DNA of 17,595 nucleotides. Source: Desulfurococcaceae archaeon. GTDB lineage: Archaea > Thermoproteota > Thermoprotei_A > Sulfolobales > Desulfurococcaceae. A program made the position numbers and the translations under genes. The notes beneath the pieces are model-generated. The model saw only the letters and a program-made list of their open reading frames with translations, was not told the origin of the DNA and made no database searches. The stretch spans positions 1 to 17,595 of the forward strand of contig JAJHQY010000006.1 of assembly GCA_020833085.1 (NCBI GenBank), written 5' to 3'. Of the stretch, positions 1 to 7,334 are shown piece after piece (the first letter of the stretch is position 1; each line of letters starts with the position of its first letter).

Positions 1-327
1 TGAGAGGGTGGTGAGAAATTACGAGTATTTTCAGCGAGTTTGGCGAAGTACTCTTAGTAGTAGCTACCGCTCAGTTGACAACCCACTACGATAACCCTAC
101 ACTCTATGAGCTCACTCACACCTAGAATTTCAATTAGTGATCACTACGCGCCGCGTCAATTGAGTAAATAAGTCAGGGTTTAAATCGCGTCATTGACACT
201 CGCTGAGAGAAAGACCAGGTACTCTAAAAGCACTGGTGAAGTCGACACAAACGCTGTTTTGGAGTGCCTAAATGCCGTGTCTCGGAGTGTCCCGAAGACG
301 AAGAACAGTGCTGGAGAGAAGATCTAG
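1..327 (+). pseudogene. Decayed NMN adenylyltransferase-like relic
   Basis: No open gene is present, but translated pieces resemble the intact NMN adenylyltransferase at 1199-1729. Codons 33-74 read SEFGEVLLVVATAQ, against REFDEVVLVVAAAQ in the intact protein. Codons 90-98 read DNP, matching its DNP at residues 47-49, and the frame then stops at TAG 123-125. In another frame, 241-327 reads VDTNAVLECL, resembling VFTNNRFVQEL (intact residues 98-108), and stops at TAG 325-327. The distance from the DNP codon (90) to the VDTN codon (241) is 151 nt, against 153 nt in the intact gene, as expected for a frameshifted copy. A weaker match, SDHYAPR at about 136-156, recalls SNYLWPR. In-frame stops also occur at 12-14 and about 166-183. 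The N-terminal GRFQPFHNGH part would lie before the window. The alignment was made by eye; a divergent paralogue that decayed is as likely as a recent duplicate. Confidence 0.5.
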
Positions 328-395
328 GCTACTACCCAGCTCTCTCACTATAAGAGAGCGATTCTCAGTACAAACTTGAGAGATTAGATTAGTCG

Positions 396-651
396 ATGGG
401 CTTTATTTCAATTTGGAGTTTTGAGGGTTTGAACGACTTAGCTGTGATTTCAGGGAGACTTAGAAGAGAGCGCAAACCCTTACTTAGTAGTGACTAGGAG
501 TTCAGTGTGTTACCCGGCGAGCTCTACGCGCTCGAAGATGCTGAGGGGGCTGTTAAATGCTCTGGAAGTCTTCAAGATCACCTCTAAGCTACTTAAGGAG
601 GTCGCTGAGACAGGCGCTTTTCACTCTAGTTGCAGATTTGTTACTTGGTGA
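396..651 (+). pseudogene. Possible decayed N-terminal half of an MDP-1 phosphatase
   Basis: This lies directly upstream of the intact phosphatase gene at 661. From ATG 396 the frame reads MGFISIWSFEG and then, at about 441-494, AVISGRLRRERKPLLSSD before TAG 495-497. The intact protein has EDIS, then QLTPPFKRLSSEE, at residues 19-35. The same frame continues after the stop with LEDAEGAVK (intact IVDSSGVVVR). A second frame from about 562 reads LEVFKITSKLLKEVAETG, which aligns without gaps to VRVHRIALELLDYASKSG (residues 44-61), and ends at TGA 649-651. The matching pieces follow the same order as in the intact protein, with stops and one frame change. The identities are modest and were judged by eye. 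An alternative is an unrelated small reading frame at 538-651 (37 codons from ATG). Confidence 0.33.
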
Positions 652-660
652 TTACTATCC

Positions 661-1191
661 ATGGATATGTGTGTTGTTGTCTTCATGGATTTAGATGGCA
701 CGCTGTGGGATCACGAGGACATATCTCAGTTGACTCCGCCATTTAAGAGGCTGTCCAGTGAGGAGATAGTTGATTCGAGCGGTGTAGTAGTGAGAGTGCA
801 CAGGATCGCACTAGAACTACTCGACTACGCCTCGAAGAGCGGGTTTATCTTATCTACTCTCAGCTGGAACAACCCCTCTAAGGCTCTTGAAGCGCTGAGA
901 GCGCTCGGACTCGAAGACGTGTTTCACTACCACGCTATAGAGGATCACCCGAACAAGGCGCTAATGGCTAAGCGCGTAGTTGAAGAAGTAAAGAAGCGCT
1001 ATGAAAAGTGCAGAGACACCGTGGCAATTCTTTACATCGACGACAGAGTCATACATCTCGAGGAGATGAGGAGAGAGTTCGAGAACCTCCTGTACATTAA
1101 GGCCTGGGAGAGCTGTAAGAGCCTGAGTGAGTGCGTTAAATACATAGAGCAGTACTTGCTAAAAATCAGCTCTAGTCGCGCGTCTAAGTAG
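661..1191 (+). CDS. MDP-1-like HAD phosphatase
   Basis: A 176-residue HAD-superfamily hydrolase of the magnesium-dependent phosphatase-1 type found in archaea and eukaryotes. Motif I is MDLDGTLWD with the nucleophile Asp10 and general acid Asp12. Motif II is the STLSWNN stretch (Ser65/Thr66), a lysine suited to motif III is Lys99, and motif IV is YIDDR (Asp127, Asp128). The LDGTLW and SWNN signatures are typical of MDP-1, which dephosphorylates small phosphorylated substrates or protein tyrosine phosphate in vitro; the native substrate is unknown. The length is normal for the family. ATG 661 has a GGTGAT element about 8 nt upstream; ATG 667 is an alternative. It is the first gene of a plus-strand run, with only 7 nt before the NMN adenylyltransferase. 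That suggests co-expression and perhaps removal of phosphorylated metabolites, which is inference. Confidence 0.85.
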   Translation: MDMCVVVFMDLDGTLWDHEDISQLTPPFKRLSSEEIVDSSGVVVRVHRIALELLDYASKSGFILSTLSWNNPSKALEALRALGLEDVFHYHAIEDHPNKALMAKRVVEEVKKRYEKCRDTVAILYIDDRVIHLEEMRREFENLLYIKAWESCKSLSECVKYIEQYLLKISSSRASK

Positions 1192-1198
1192 TGGTGTC

Positions 1199-1729
1199 TT
1201 GGAGGTGAAGAGAGCACTATTTATTGGGAGATTCCAGCCCTTCCACAACGGGCACCTCTACGCAGTAAACTACATACTGCGCGAGTTCGACGAGGTCGTG
1301 TTAGTCGTCGCGGCCGCCCAGTACAACTACACGTTTGACAACCCATTCACGGCTGGCGAGCGCGTCGAGATGATCAAGAGGGGTCTAGGAGACCTGTACT
1401 ACAGGGCCTACGTAGTCCCCGTGGAGAACATTCCGAGTAACTACTTGTGGCCTCGCCGCGTACTCGAGTACACTCCCCGCGTGGAAGCCGTGTTCACTAA
1501 TAACAGGTTTGTACAGGAGCTCTTCAGAGCACACGGTTTCAATGCGAGAGAGACCCCCCTACTACCCGGCGTCAGTGGTAGTACTGTGAGGGAGTTAATG
1601 GCTCGGGGCGGCGACTGGAGGAGTCTCGTCCCCGCAGCTGTCGCTGAGTTTATCGAGGAGATTAACGGGGCTGAGAGAGTTAGAGTTCTCTGGAGCCTCT
1701 CTGTGAGAGTCCCGGGTGAGCGTTTTTGA
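1199..1729 (+). CDS. nadM: Nicotinamide-nucleotide adenylyltransferase (archaeal NadM type)
   Basis: Transfers AMP from ATP to nicotinamide mononucleotide (or the nicotinate form) to make NAD+ or its deamido precursor in the cytosol. The 176-residue length fits archaeal NMNAT, a Rossmann-like nucleotidyltransferase. The nucleotide-binding signature GRFQPFHNGH occupies residues 10-19 with both histidines present. The middle conserved block is AAAQ to FDNPFTAGER (39-55), where NPFTAGER is diagnostic. The C-terminal phosphate-binding motif SGSTVRE is at 126-132. TTG 1199 follows a GTGGTG element closely; GTG 1205 is an alternative start but sits against the GGAGG. The stop overlaps the next gene's start by 4 nt, so translation is probably coupled to the CinA-like protein. 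A decayed relative of this gene appears to lie at the left edge of the window. Confidence 0.93.
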   Translation: MEVKRALFIGRFQPFHNGHLYAVNYILREFDEVVLVVAAAQYNYTFDNPFTAGERVEMIKRGLGDLYYRAYVVPVENIPSNYLWPRRVLEYTPRVEAVFTNNRFVQELFRAHGFNARETPLLPGVSGSTVRELMARGGDWRSLVPAAVAEFIEEINGAERVRVLWSLSVRVPGERF

Positions 1730-2472
1730 CTAGTGCCTGCATCGTGACTGTCGGCACAGAGATCACAAGAGGCCTCATCCAAGACACGAACTCTCCGTGG
1801 CTCGCTAGTAGACTTAGCAGCTACGGAGTTGTAGTGAGGAGAATTATCAGCGTTCCCGACGAGAGAGGGGAGATAGCGTGGGCTGTAAAGAGCTGTCTCG
1901 AAGTAGCAGACATTGTAGTAGTGAGTGGCGGCATGGGCTTTACGAGAGACGACGTTACAGTAGAGGCTGTTGCCGAGGCGCTGGGACTTAAACTCGTGTT
2001 CTCAAGCGAGGCCTTTGAGATGATTAGGAGCAGAGTCGGAGGTGAGGTGGCTTACCAAGTTAAAGCCGCGTACATACCCGAGGGCTCTAGGCCACTCTAC
2101 AATAGAGTCGGGGTCTCTCCCGGAGTCCACATAGTACTCGGCTCTAAACACATATTCCTCTTACCTGGAGTGCCAGGCGAAATGAGAGCTCTCTTCGAGG
2201 ACCACGTAGCCCCCCTACTGCTCTCAACGCGGAAGTACACGAGGATTATTACTGTGAAGACGGGGCACAGCGTCGAGTCAGAAGTAGACAGGCTTATTGA
2301 GCCTCTGAGGGCGAAGTACACGTGGGCGTACTTCAAGACGCACGCAAAGACCCCCGTTGAACTCGTGGTGGTTATTGAAGCGAGTAGTCCAGGTGAGCTC
2401 GAGGAGAGGAGTAGGGAGCTTGTTGAGGAGCTCTCGAAGAGACTTAGAGTGGAGAGTCTAGAGCTGAAGTAG
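1726..2472 (+). CDS. CinA N-terminal family protein (COG1058, MoaB/MogA fold)
   Basis: A 248-residue protein of the molybdopterin-binding-like domain family that forms the N-terminal half of bacterial CinA. In that family the domain acts as an ADP-ribose or nucleotide pyrophosphatase in NAD-derived metabolism. Visible motifs are GTEITRGLIQDTNSPWLA (residues 10-27), GGMGFTRDDVT (68-78) and LLPGVPGEM (145-153), all classic for COG1058. The NMN-deamidase domain found in many bacterial CinA proteins is absent, as is usual for archaeal homologues. TTG 1726 overlaps the NMN adenylyltransferase stop (TTGA) and is preceded by GGGTGA at a good distance, which supports this start. Pairing with NadM supports a role in recycling or detoxifying NAD breakdown products rather than in molybdenum cofactor synthesis; that part is inference. 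Confidence 0.88.
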   Translation: MTSACIVTVGTEITRGLIQDTNSPWLASRLSSYGVVVRRIISVPDERGEIAWAVKSCLEVADIVVVSGGMGFTRDDVTVEAVAEALGLKLVFSSEAFEMIRSRVGGEVAYQVKAAYIPEGSRPLYNRVGVSPGVHIVLGSKHIFLLPGVPGEMRALFEDHVAPLLLSTRKYTRIITVKTGHSVESEVDRLIEPLRAKYTWAYFKTHAKTPVELVVVIEASSPGELEERSRELVEELSKRLRVESLELK

Positions 2473-2488
2473 AGCGGGGGCTTTACTA

Positions 2489-3196
2489 GTGGTGGCGCCC
2501 CCCGAGAAGACTCTCCTACTAGTCCCCTTCCACGAGAGGGGGTATAGTAGGCTCGCCGAGTACTTGGAGAGGACTACTCTGCCCGTGTACCTACCGCTAC
2601 CAGTAGAGCTCTGCAGAGAGCCTCTGCTGAGCGGGTATCTGCCCAGCGGCCTGTGGGGGCTTTTCAGAGTGTGGAGCCCCGTGCTGGAGATTCTGCGCTC
2701 TCGTGCAAACTACACCTGCTACTTGACACTAGATCACGCGAGAGAGTCCGTTAACGCGTCTACTAGGCTTATAGTGCTAGTCGTAAAGGCGAGGGTCTTC
2801 GAGAGGGTAGATCCGGTTGAGTGGCTGAGAGCGCTACCCGAGAGAGTCGACACGAGAGCTCCGCTGGACTGGAGAGGCGTTCTCGTAGTTGACAGGTTTA
2901 CTGACTACGCAGTACTAGTCAAGAAGAGAAGAGAGCCTGCTCAAGTAGTAGTGTTAGAGGACTTCATCCCGACACCACTAGATGTGCTCCTCTTAGTTAA
3001 GAGCGGGGTGATTACGTGGAATTGCGATATCGGCGAGGTCGTTAAGTGGGCTGTTAAGTACATTGGCGACTACGTGTTGACTAGTAGAGACCTCACTGAG
3101 GCGTACAGTAAGCTCAGAGGCTCCGTGGAGTACTTGAGCCTACTGCGCGAGTGTACTAGTGACTCTACTGTTCTCTCCTCTCTCCCGGCTCAGTAG
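2489..3196 (+). CDS. Conserved-looking protein of unknown function
   Basis: I do not recognise this 235-residue protein. It begins with a hydrophobic strand, TLLLVPFHERGYSRLAEYL (residues 8-26), that could open an alpha/beta fold. It has further strand-like stretches at about 94-100 and 128-136 (GVLVVDRF) and a mostly helical C-terminus. No signal peptide, membrane helix or metal-binding motif is evident. Codon use matches its neighbours, and the gene starts 16 nt after the CinA-like gene, so it probably belongs to the same operon. GTG 2489 and GTG 2492 are both possible starts; the nearest purine-rich element (GCGGGGG) is rather far. Its 3' end overlaps the convergent HD-domain gene by 32 nt. 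Operon context hints at nucleotide-related metabolism, but nothing in the protein proves it. Confidence 0.7.
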   Translation: MVAPPEKTLLLVPFHERGYSRLAEYLERTTLPVYLPLPVELCREPLLSGYLPSGLWGLFRVWSPVLEILRSRANYTCYLTLDHARESVNASTRLIVLVVKARVFERVDPVEWLRALPERVDTRAPLDWRGVLVVDRFTDYAVLVKKRREPAQVVVLEDFIPTPLDVLLLVKSGVITWNCDIGEVVKWAVKYIGDYVLTSRDLTEAYSKLRGSVEYLSLLRECTSDSTVLSSLPAQ

Positions 3197-3911
3197 CAGT
3201 GGGCGTGCACGCTTCAACTAGAAGCCTTCTGAGCTCCTCCGGCCTAGTGAAGAGTAGCGAGAAGAGCTCGCGGGGCCCCTTCTCGCGTATGAGCTTGTCC
3301 AGCGCCTTGTACAAGTGACAAGTGGCCTCTAGGTCTCTCACTCTGCCGAGCACAGTGTTCTGCAGTATTTCCCCGAGCTTCGCGTCGAGAGAGTCTGCTA
3401 AGTGCACTACTAGCCCCTCAATTGTCGTGAAGGGGGTGTCTCCGTGGACCTCGGACACTACTCTGATAAGTCTCTCCGGGGCTCTCCTCATAACTAGCTC
3501 GCCTACTACTGCGTAGTGGTGCGCGAGGTACCAGTCGTCGCGCATCTTATAGCCCCCGTACACCTCGTCTCTCGCGTACTGGTAGTACTTGTAGATGTCG
3601 TGCAGTAAAGCCGCCGCGATTACTAAATCCCTGTCAACTCTAATTCCGTAGACCTCTTCGATAACGCGAGACACGGCGTCAGCCACTCTCACTACTGAGA
3701 GCGTGTGTAGTAGTAGTCCGCCAGTGAAGAAGTGGTGTTTACGAGGAGCCGCTGGCGACTCCTCTAGCTTTATGAGCGGAGTAGTAGCTGAGTAGGAGAG
3801 CTCCGGCTTCTCTAGCACGTCGATCACGACTCTCCTGACCTCGCTGTCTCTTATTTCCTCCGCAATAGCCAGGAGGCTCGCCTTCAGCTCCTCAACCCAG
3901 CTCACGTCCAT
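3165..3911 (-). CDS. HD-domain metal-dependent phosphohydrolase
   Basis: A 248-residue HD-superfamily protein. The conserved metal ligands appear as His69 (in GGLLLHTLSVV), the His104-Asp105 pair (AALLHDIYKYY) and Asp173 (VHLADSLDAK). A basic KHHFFTGG stretch precedes the first histidine. This arrangement recalls the HD half of YhaM-like 3'-5' exoribonucleases, but no OB-fold nucleic-acid-binding domain is attached, so the substrate (nucleotide, RNA or cyclic nucleotide) cannot be assigned. The start is ATG 3911 with a GGGGGG element just upstream on the minus strand. A TATA element at 3941-3950 would give a leader of only about 9 nt. The 3' end overlaps the convergent unknown gene by 32 nt. 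Confidence 0.82.
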   Translation of the reverse strand: MDVSWVEELKASLLAIAEEIRDSEVRRVVIDVLEKPELSYSATTPLIKLEESPAAPRKHHFFTGGLLLHTLSVVRVADAVSRVIEEVYGIRVDRDLVIAAALLHDIYKYYQYARDEVYGGYKMRDDWYLAHHYAVVGELVMRRAPERLIRVVSEVHGDTPFTTIEGLVVHLADSLDAKLGEILQNTVLGRVRDLEATCHLYKALDKLIREKGPRELFSLLFTRPEELRRLLVEACTPTATEPGERREQ

Positions 3912-3940
3912 GAGCCCCCCTGGTACTTGAAGTGTGAGCG

Positions 3941-3950
3941 GCTTTTATAC
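3941..3950. promoter_or_regulatory. Shared bidirectional TATA element (HD gene / thiolase)
   Basis: The sequence reads GCTTTTATAC on the plus strand and GTATAAAAGC on the minus strand, so it fits the archaeal TATA consensus in both directions. It lies about 26 nt before a plausible minus-strand transcript start near 3920 (HD gene, ATG 3911) and a plus-strand start near 3972 (thiolase, TTG 3996). No other TATA-like element was seen in the 84-nt divergent gap. Confidence 0.55.
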
Positions 3951-3995
3951 CTCGCGCGGTATAGTGAGTAGTGATTACTGAGTTTAGAGGTGTAG

Positions 3996-5174
3996 TTGTT
4001 GGAAAGAGTCTTCGTAGTCGGCGTTGGCATGACTAAAATAGGGCGTCACTTCGAGAAGCACGCTAAAGAGCTCTTCGCCGAGGCCCTCTGGAAGGCTATT
4101 GAGGACGCCGGGGGCACTAGGCCTCAGGCCATAGTAGTAGGCAACATGACGTCTAGTGTACTCATGCAGCAGGACAGTCTAGGCGCTCTACTAGCAGACT
4201 ACGCCGGCTTCAGAGGTATTCCAGCCTTCAAGGTGGAGGCCGCCTGTGGTAGTGGCGGCGTCGCTCTATACGCTGGCTACGCTCTAGTGAAGTCCGGCGT
4301 TGTGGACGTGGTGGCTGTGGGTGGCGTGGAGAAGCTCACGGAGGCCAACACCGAGACGGTGACTAGGGCCCTCGCCCAGGCCGCCGACGCCGACTACGAG
4401 GTCTTCTACGGCGCGACTTTCACGGGGCTCAACGCAATGCTCGCGAGGCTCTACATGAACACGTTTAATTACACTGAGGAGGACCTCTCGTACTGGCCGC
4501 TGAAAATGCACGAGTATGCTAGCTATAACCCCTACGCCCAGCTACCCAGAAAGACCACGCTCGAGGAAATCCTCAAGAGCCCGCTAATAGCAGACCCAAT
4601 AAGACTCTACCACGCCGCTCCAATAGGTGACGGCGCGGCTGTAGTCCTACTAGTTAGAGGTGAGGAGAGGGCTAGAGAGATCAGTAGAGCTGTGGGGAGA
4701 GACGTACTAGTAGAGCTCGCAAGCGTGAGCGTGGTCACTGACAGTGTAGACATGACTACGAGACGCGACCTCCTCACAATGGAGTCCACGGTAATCGCGT
4801 CTAGAGAAGCCCTGGCTAAGGCGAAGCTGACAGTTAAAGACGTAGACTACGTAGAGCTACACGACGCCTTCCACATCACAGCCTACGCGTCGCTCGAAGA
4901 CCTGGGCTTCGCCCCCAAGGGCGCGGCCGCTAAGCTCTATAGAGAGGGGAGGTTCCAGAAGGGGGACAAGCCGGAAGTCAACTTCAGCGGGGGTTTGAAG
5001 GCGAGGGGGCACCCCGTTGGCGCTACGGGAGTCTACCAAGCCGCCGAGGCCACTATGCAGCTGAGAGGCGACTTTCCCGGTTTTAAAGCAAGTAGCCCGG
5101 AGACCGCTCTAATTCACAATATAGGCGGTGTGAGCACAATAGCCGCTGTTGCCGTGTTTAAGAGGGTTAAGTGA
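3996..5174 (+). CDS. Thiolase family protein (acetyl-CoA C-acyltransferase type)
   Basis: A 392-residue cytosolic thiolase of the archaeal/SCP-x-like class, which condenses or cleaves acyl-CoA and acetyl-CoA. The nucleophile is Cys84 in EAACGSGG. The catalytic C-terminal blocks are HDAFHITAY (289-297), GGLKARGHPVGATG (332-345, with His339) and HNIGG (374-378). Archaeal thiolases of this type use the HDAF histidine and the GHP histidine in place of a second cysteine. In many archaea the homologous gene sits beside HMG-CoA synthase and a DUF35 zinc protein for the mevalonate pathway. Neither is here; instead a carboxyltransferase starts 1 nt after the stop, pointing to acyl-CoA degradation or a CoA-ester pathway. 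The start is TTG 3996 or the adjacent TTG 3999, just after a GAGGTG site. Confidence 0.92.
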   Translation: MLERVFVVGVGMTKIGRHFEKHAKELFAEALWKAIEDAGGTRPQAIVVGNMTSSVLMQQDSLGALLADYAGFRGIPAFKVEAACGSGGVALYAGYALVKSGVVDVVAVGGVEKLTEANTETVTRALAQAADADYEVFYGATFTGLNAMLARLYMNTFNYTEEDLSYWPLKMHEYASYNPYAQLPRKTTLEEILKSPLIADPIRLYHAAPIGDGAAVVLLVRGEERAREISRAVGRDVLVELASVSVVTDSVDMTTRRDLLTMESTVIASREALAKAKLTVKDVDYVELHDAFHITAYASLEDLGFAPKGAAAKLYREGRFQKGDKPEVNFSGGLKARGHPVGATGVYQAAEATMQLRGDFPGFKASSPETALIHNIGGVSTIAAVAVFKRVK

Positions 5175-5175
5175 A

Positions 5176-6729
5176 ATGAGCTCTCACGAGGAGTTGCTGA
5201 AGAGGCTTCAAGAGCTACGAGAGCTCTCTATCCTCGGTGGTGGAAAAGACAAAATCGAGCAGCAGAAGCAGAAGGGTAAGTTGTGGGTTAGAGAGAGGCT
5301 TGAAAAGCTACTCGACCCGGGCTCTTTTGTCGAGCTCCAGTGGCTGAGAGTGCACAGGTCAACTTACTTCGGCCTGGACAAGGTCAGGTTCTACGGGGAC
5401 GGAGTGGTAACAGGCTATGGGAGAATAGACGGTAGACTCGTCTACGTGTATGCACAGGACTTCACAGTCCTCGGCGGGAGTATTGGCGAGGCTCACGGCG
5501 AGAAAATAGCCAGGACTATTGAAATAGCTGTGCAGGTCGGCGCCCCGGTAATAGGCCTCTACGACTCGGGCGGCGCGAGAATACAGGAGGGCGTCGCCGC
5601 GCTCCACGGGTGCGGGAGGATCTTCTACGCTAATGTCAAGGCGAGCGGCGTTGTGCCACAAATAGCCGTTATACTAGGTCCCTGCGCGGGGGCTGCCGCC
5701 TACAGCCCCGCACTAATGGACTTCGTAATCATGGTTAAGGGCTCTTACATGTTTATAACAGGGCCGGAAGTCGTGAAGGCCGCTACTGGCGTGGCTGTTA
5801 CATTTGAGCAACTGGGCGGCGCCGATGTCCACGGGTCGATTAGTGGAGTCGCGCACTTCGTAGCAGAGAGCGAGGAGGGGGCTTTTGCCATAGTCAGAAA
5901 GCTCCTCTCCTACTTACCAAGCAACTGCACAGAGGACCCCCCATACGTGCCAACAGACGACCCCGTAGACAGGAGAATTGACGAGGTCTACGAGATCGTC
6001 CCAGTGGATCCCATGAAGCCCTTCAACGTCAAGCGAGTTATTGAGCTCATAGTCGACAACGGGGACTTCCTCGAAGTTCACGCTAACTACGCTAAGAGCG
6101 CTGTTGTGGGCTTTGGGAGAATAGGAGGCTACAGCGTGTGTATAGTAGCGAACCAGCCAGAGGTGAACGCCGGCGTAATAGACATAGAGGCTAGTAACAA
6201 GATCGCTAGGTTCGTGAGGTTCTGCGACGCCTTCAACCTGCCAATAGTAACGCTCGTAGACACTCCCGGCTTCATGCCTGGAGTTGACCAGGAGCACGGG
6301 GGGATCATTAAGCACGGAGCTAAAATACTGCACGCCTACGCCGAGGCCACTGTGCCCAAGATAACAGTAATCATGAGGAAGGCGTATGGTGGGGCGTACA
6401 TAGCCATGGGCAGCCTCTCTCTGAACAGCGATGTTAACTACGCGTGGCCGACAGCTGAGATAGCCGTTATGGGCCCCGAGGGCGCTGTGAGAATACTGTA
6501 CAGGAGGGAAATGGAGAAAGCCCCGGACCCCGAGGCGTTTTTCAGAGAGAAGCTCAGAGAGTACCGCGAAGTCTTCGCCAACCCCTACAGAGCTGCCGAG
6601 CTCGGCTACGTCGACGACGTTATAGACCCCGCGCTAACGAGAAAGAAGATCTACGAGGCCCTCGTAGCCCTCTCAACTAAGCACGTAGAGCCCGGGCCCT
6701 TCAGGAAGCACAGTAACATACCTCTCTAA
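5176..6729 (+). CDS. Acyl-CoA carboxyltransferase (PccB/MmdA family)
   Basis: A 517-residue biotin-dependent carboxyltransferase that moves CO2 between carboxybiotin and a short acyl-CoA such as propionyl- or acetyl-CoA (or the reverse in methylmalonyl-CoA decarboxylase). The N-terminal crotonase-like half carries GLYDSGGARIQEG, an oxyanion-hole motif, and GPCAGAAAYSPA. The C-terminal half carries VDTPGFMPGVDQEHGG and KAYGGAYIAMGS. Length and motif order fit the family. ATG 5176 is chosen over an in-frame TTG at 5149 because the latter lies inside the thiolase, the ATG sits one base after the thiolase stop, and AGAGGG precedes it. It is co-transcribed with the thiolase. Its stop directly abuts the convergent biotin carrier gene. 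No biotin carboxylase or membrane decarboxylase subunit lies in the window, so the direction of the reaction is undecided. Confidence 0.94.
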   Translation: MSSHEELLKRLQELRELSILGGGKDKIEQQKQKGKLWVRERLEKLLDPGSFVELQWLRVHRSTYFGLDKVRFYGDGVVTGYGRIDGRLVYVYAQDFTVLGGSIGEAHGEKIARTIEIAVQVGAPVIGLYDSGGARIQEGVAALHGCGRIFYANVKASGVVPQIAVILGPCAGAAAYSPALMDFVIMVKGSYMFITGPEVVKAATGVAVTFEQLGGADVHGSISGVAHFVAESEEGAFAIVRKLLSYLPSNCTEDPPYVPTDDPVDRRIDEVYEIVPVDPMKPFNVKRVIELIVDNGDFLEVHANYAKSAVVGFGRIGGYSVCIVANQPEVNAGVIDIEASNKIARFVRFCDAFNLPIVTLVDTPGFMPGVDQEHGGIIKHGAKILHAYAEATVPKITVIMRKAYGGAYIAMGSLSLNSDVNYAWPTAEIAVMGPEGAVRILYRREMEKAPDPEAFFREKLREYREVFANPYRAAELGYVDDVIDPALTRKKIYEALVALSTKHVEPGPFRKHSNIPL

Positions 6730-7257
6730 TCAGCTCAGCCTAATTTTCAGTAGTGGCTCTCCCTTGTTCACAGGCTTGTTTTTATCCACGTACACTTCCT
6801 CAACTACTCCCTTGTAGGGGGATTTGACTTCAATAATCATCTTCATAGACTCCATTAACAGGAGCACGTCGCCCTCCTTTACGCTAGTACCCGGAGCTAC
6901 TTTTACCTCGACTACGCGGCCAGTTATTGGAGCCGTCACGAGACCGGGCGCCTCGAGGGGCTTCTTAGCTACTCTCTTCTCCTCCGCCTTACTAATAGTC
7001 ACGCTCTGCTGTACTACCCTCGTTACTGGTAGTCTCTCGAAGTCCACGTAGACGCCGTCTGAGTCGTTAATGTAGACTACGCGTTTCACTCCGTTAACGT
7101 CTAGTACTAGCTTCTTCTCGCCGGGGTGGTCTACTCTAATCCTGTAGAGCCTGCCCGTTTTGAGGCTTCTCAGCACTACTGAGTCGCGTGACTTCTCGAC
7201 TAGCTCGAACTCGAAGTCCTCCCCGAGCCCCGTGGAGACTCTATACCTCTTAGACAA
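6730..7257 (-). CDS. Biotin carboxyl carrier protein
   Basis: A 175-residue biotinyl-lipoyl domain protein that carries carboxybiotin between carboxylase and carboxyltransferase subunits. Residues 106-175 form the biotinyl domain, with APITGRVVEVKV leading to the biotinylation motif LMESMKMIIEV, the lysine being Lys139. Residues 1-80 form a beta-rich N-terminal region as in crenarchaeal AccB-type carriers, joined by a lysine-rich linker (about 88-100). The start is TTG 7257; a stop lies a few codons upstream in frame and an AGAGG element precedes it. The gene is convergent with the carboxyltransferase and shares no bases with it, the two stop codons touching at 6729/6730. The only TATA-like element upstream (7355-7364, minus) implies that a C/D box RNA forms most of its 5' leader. 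Confidence 0.92.
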   Translation of the reverse strand: MSKRYRVSTGLGEDFEFELVEKSRDSVVLRSLKTGRLYRIRVDHPGEKKLVLDVNGVKRVVYINDSDGVYVDFERLPVTRVVQQSVTISKAEEKRVAKKPLEAPGLVTAPITGRVVEVKVAPGTSVKEGDVLLLMESMKMIIEVKSPYKGVVEEVYVDKNKPVNKGEPLLKIRLS

Positions 7258-7279
7258 CGCGATCAGCCTCTATCTTTAG

Positions 7280-7334
7280 TCAGCAACGCCAACCGTCTTC
7301 ACGGATCTGACACGGGTTCGCTCATCACCCGTGT
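7280..7334 (-). ncRNA. Candidate C/D box guide sRNA 1 (leader of biotin carrier gene)
   Basis: On the minus strand the boxes fall in canonical archaeal order. C box GTGATGA (7328-7322, perfect), 12-nt guide GCGAACCCGTGT, D' CAGA (7309-7306), 3-nt spacer, C' GTGAAGA (7302-7296), 12-nt guide CGGTTGGCGTTG, D box CTGA (7283-7280, perfect). The D guide predicts 2'-O-methylation of the G in CAACGCCAACCG, and the D' guide predicts the first G in ACACGGGTTCGC; I could not place either target. The terminal stem is weak. A TATA-like element centred at 7360 puts the transcript start near 7334. The D box ends 22 nt before the carrier gene's TTG. An 11-bp inverted repeat overlaps the 5' half. Confidence 0.72.

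Noticed and set aside
135..146. 12-nt palindrome TAGTGATCACTA
   Set aside because: It is perfect but short, isolated and within decayed sequence, with no second copy or linked promoter.
5149..5175. TTG 5149 as start of the carboxyltransferase
   Set aside because: It lies inside the thiolase in another frame. ATG 5176 follows the thiolase stop and has AGAGGG upstream.
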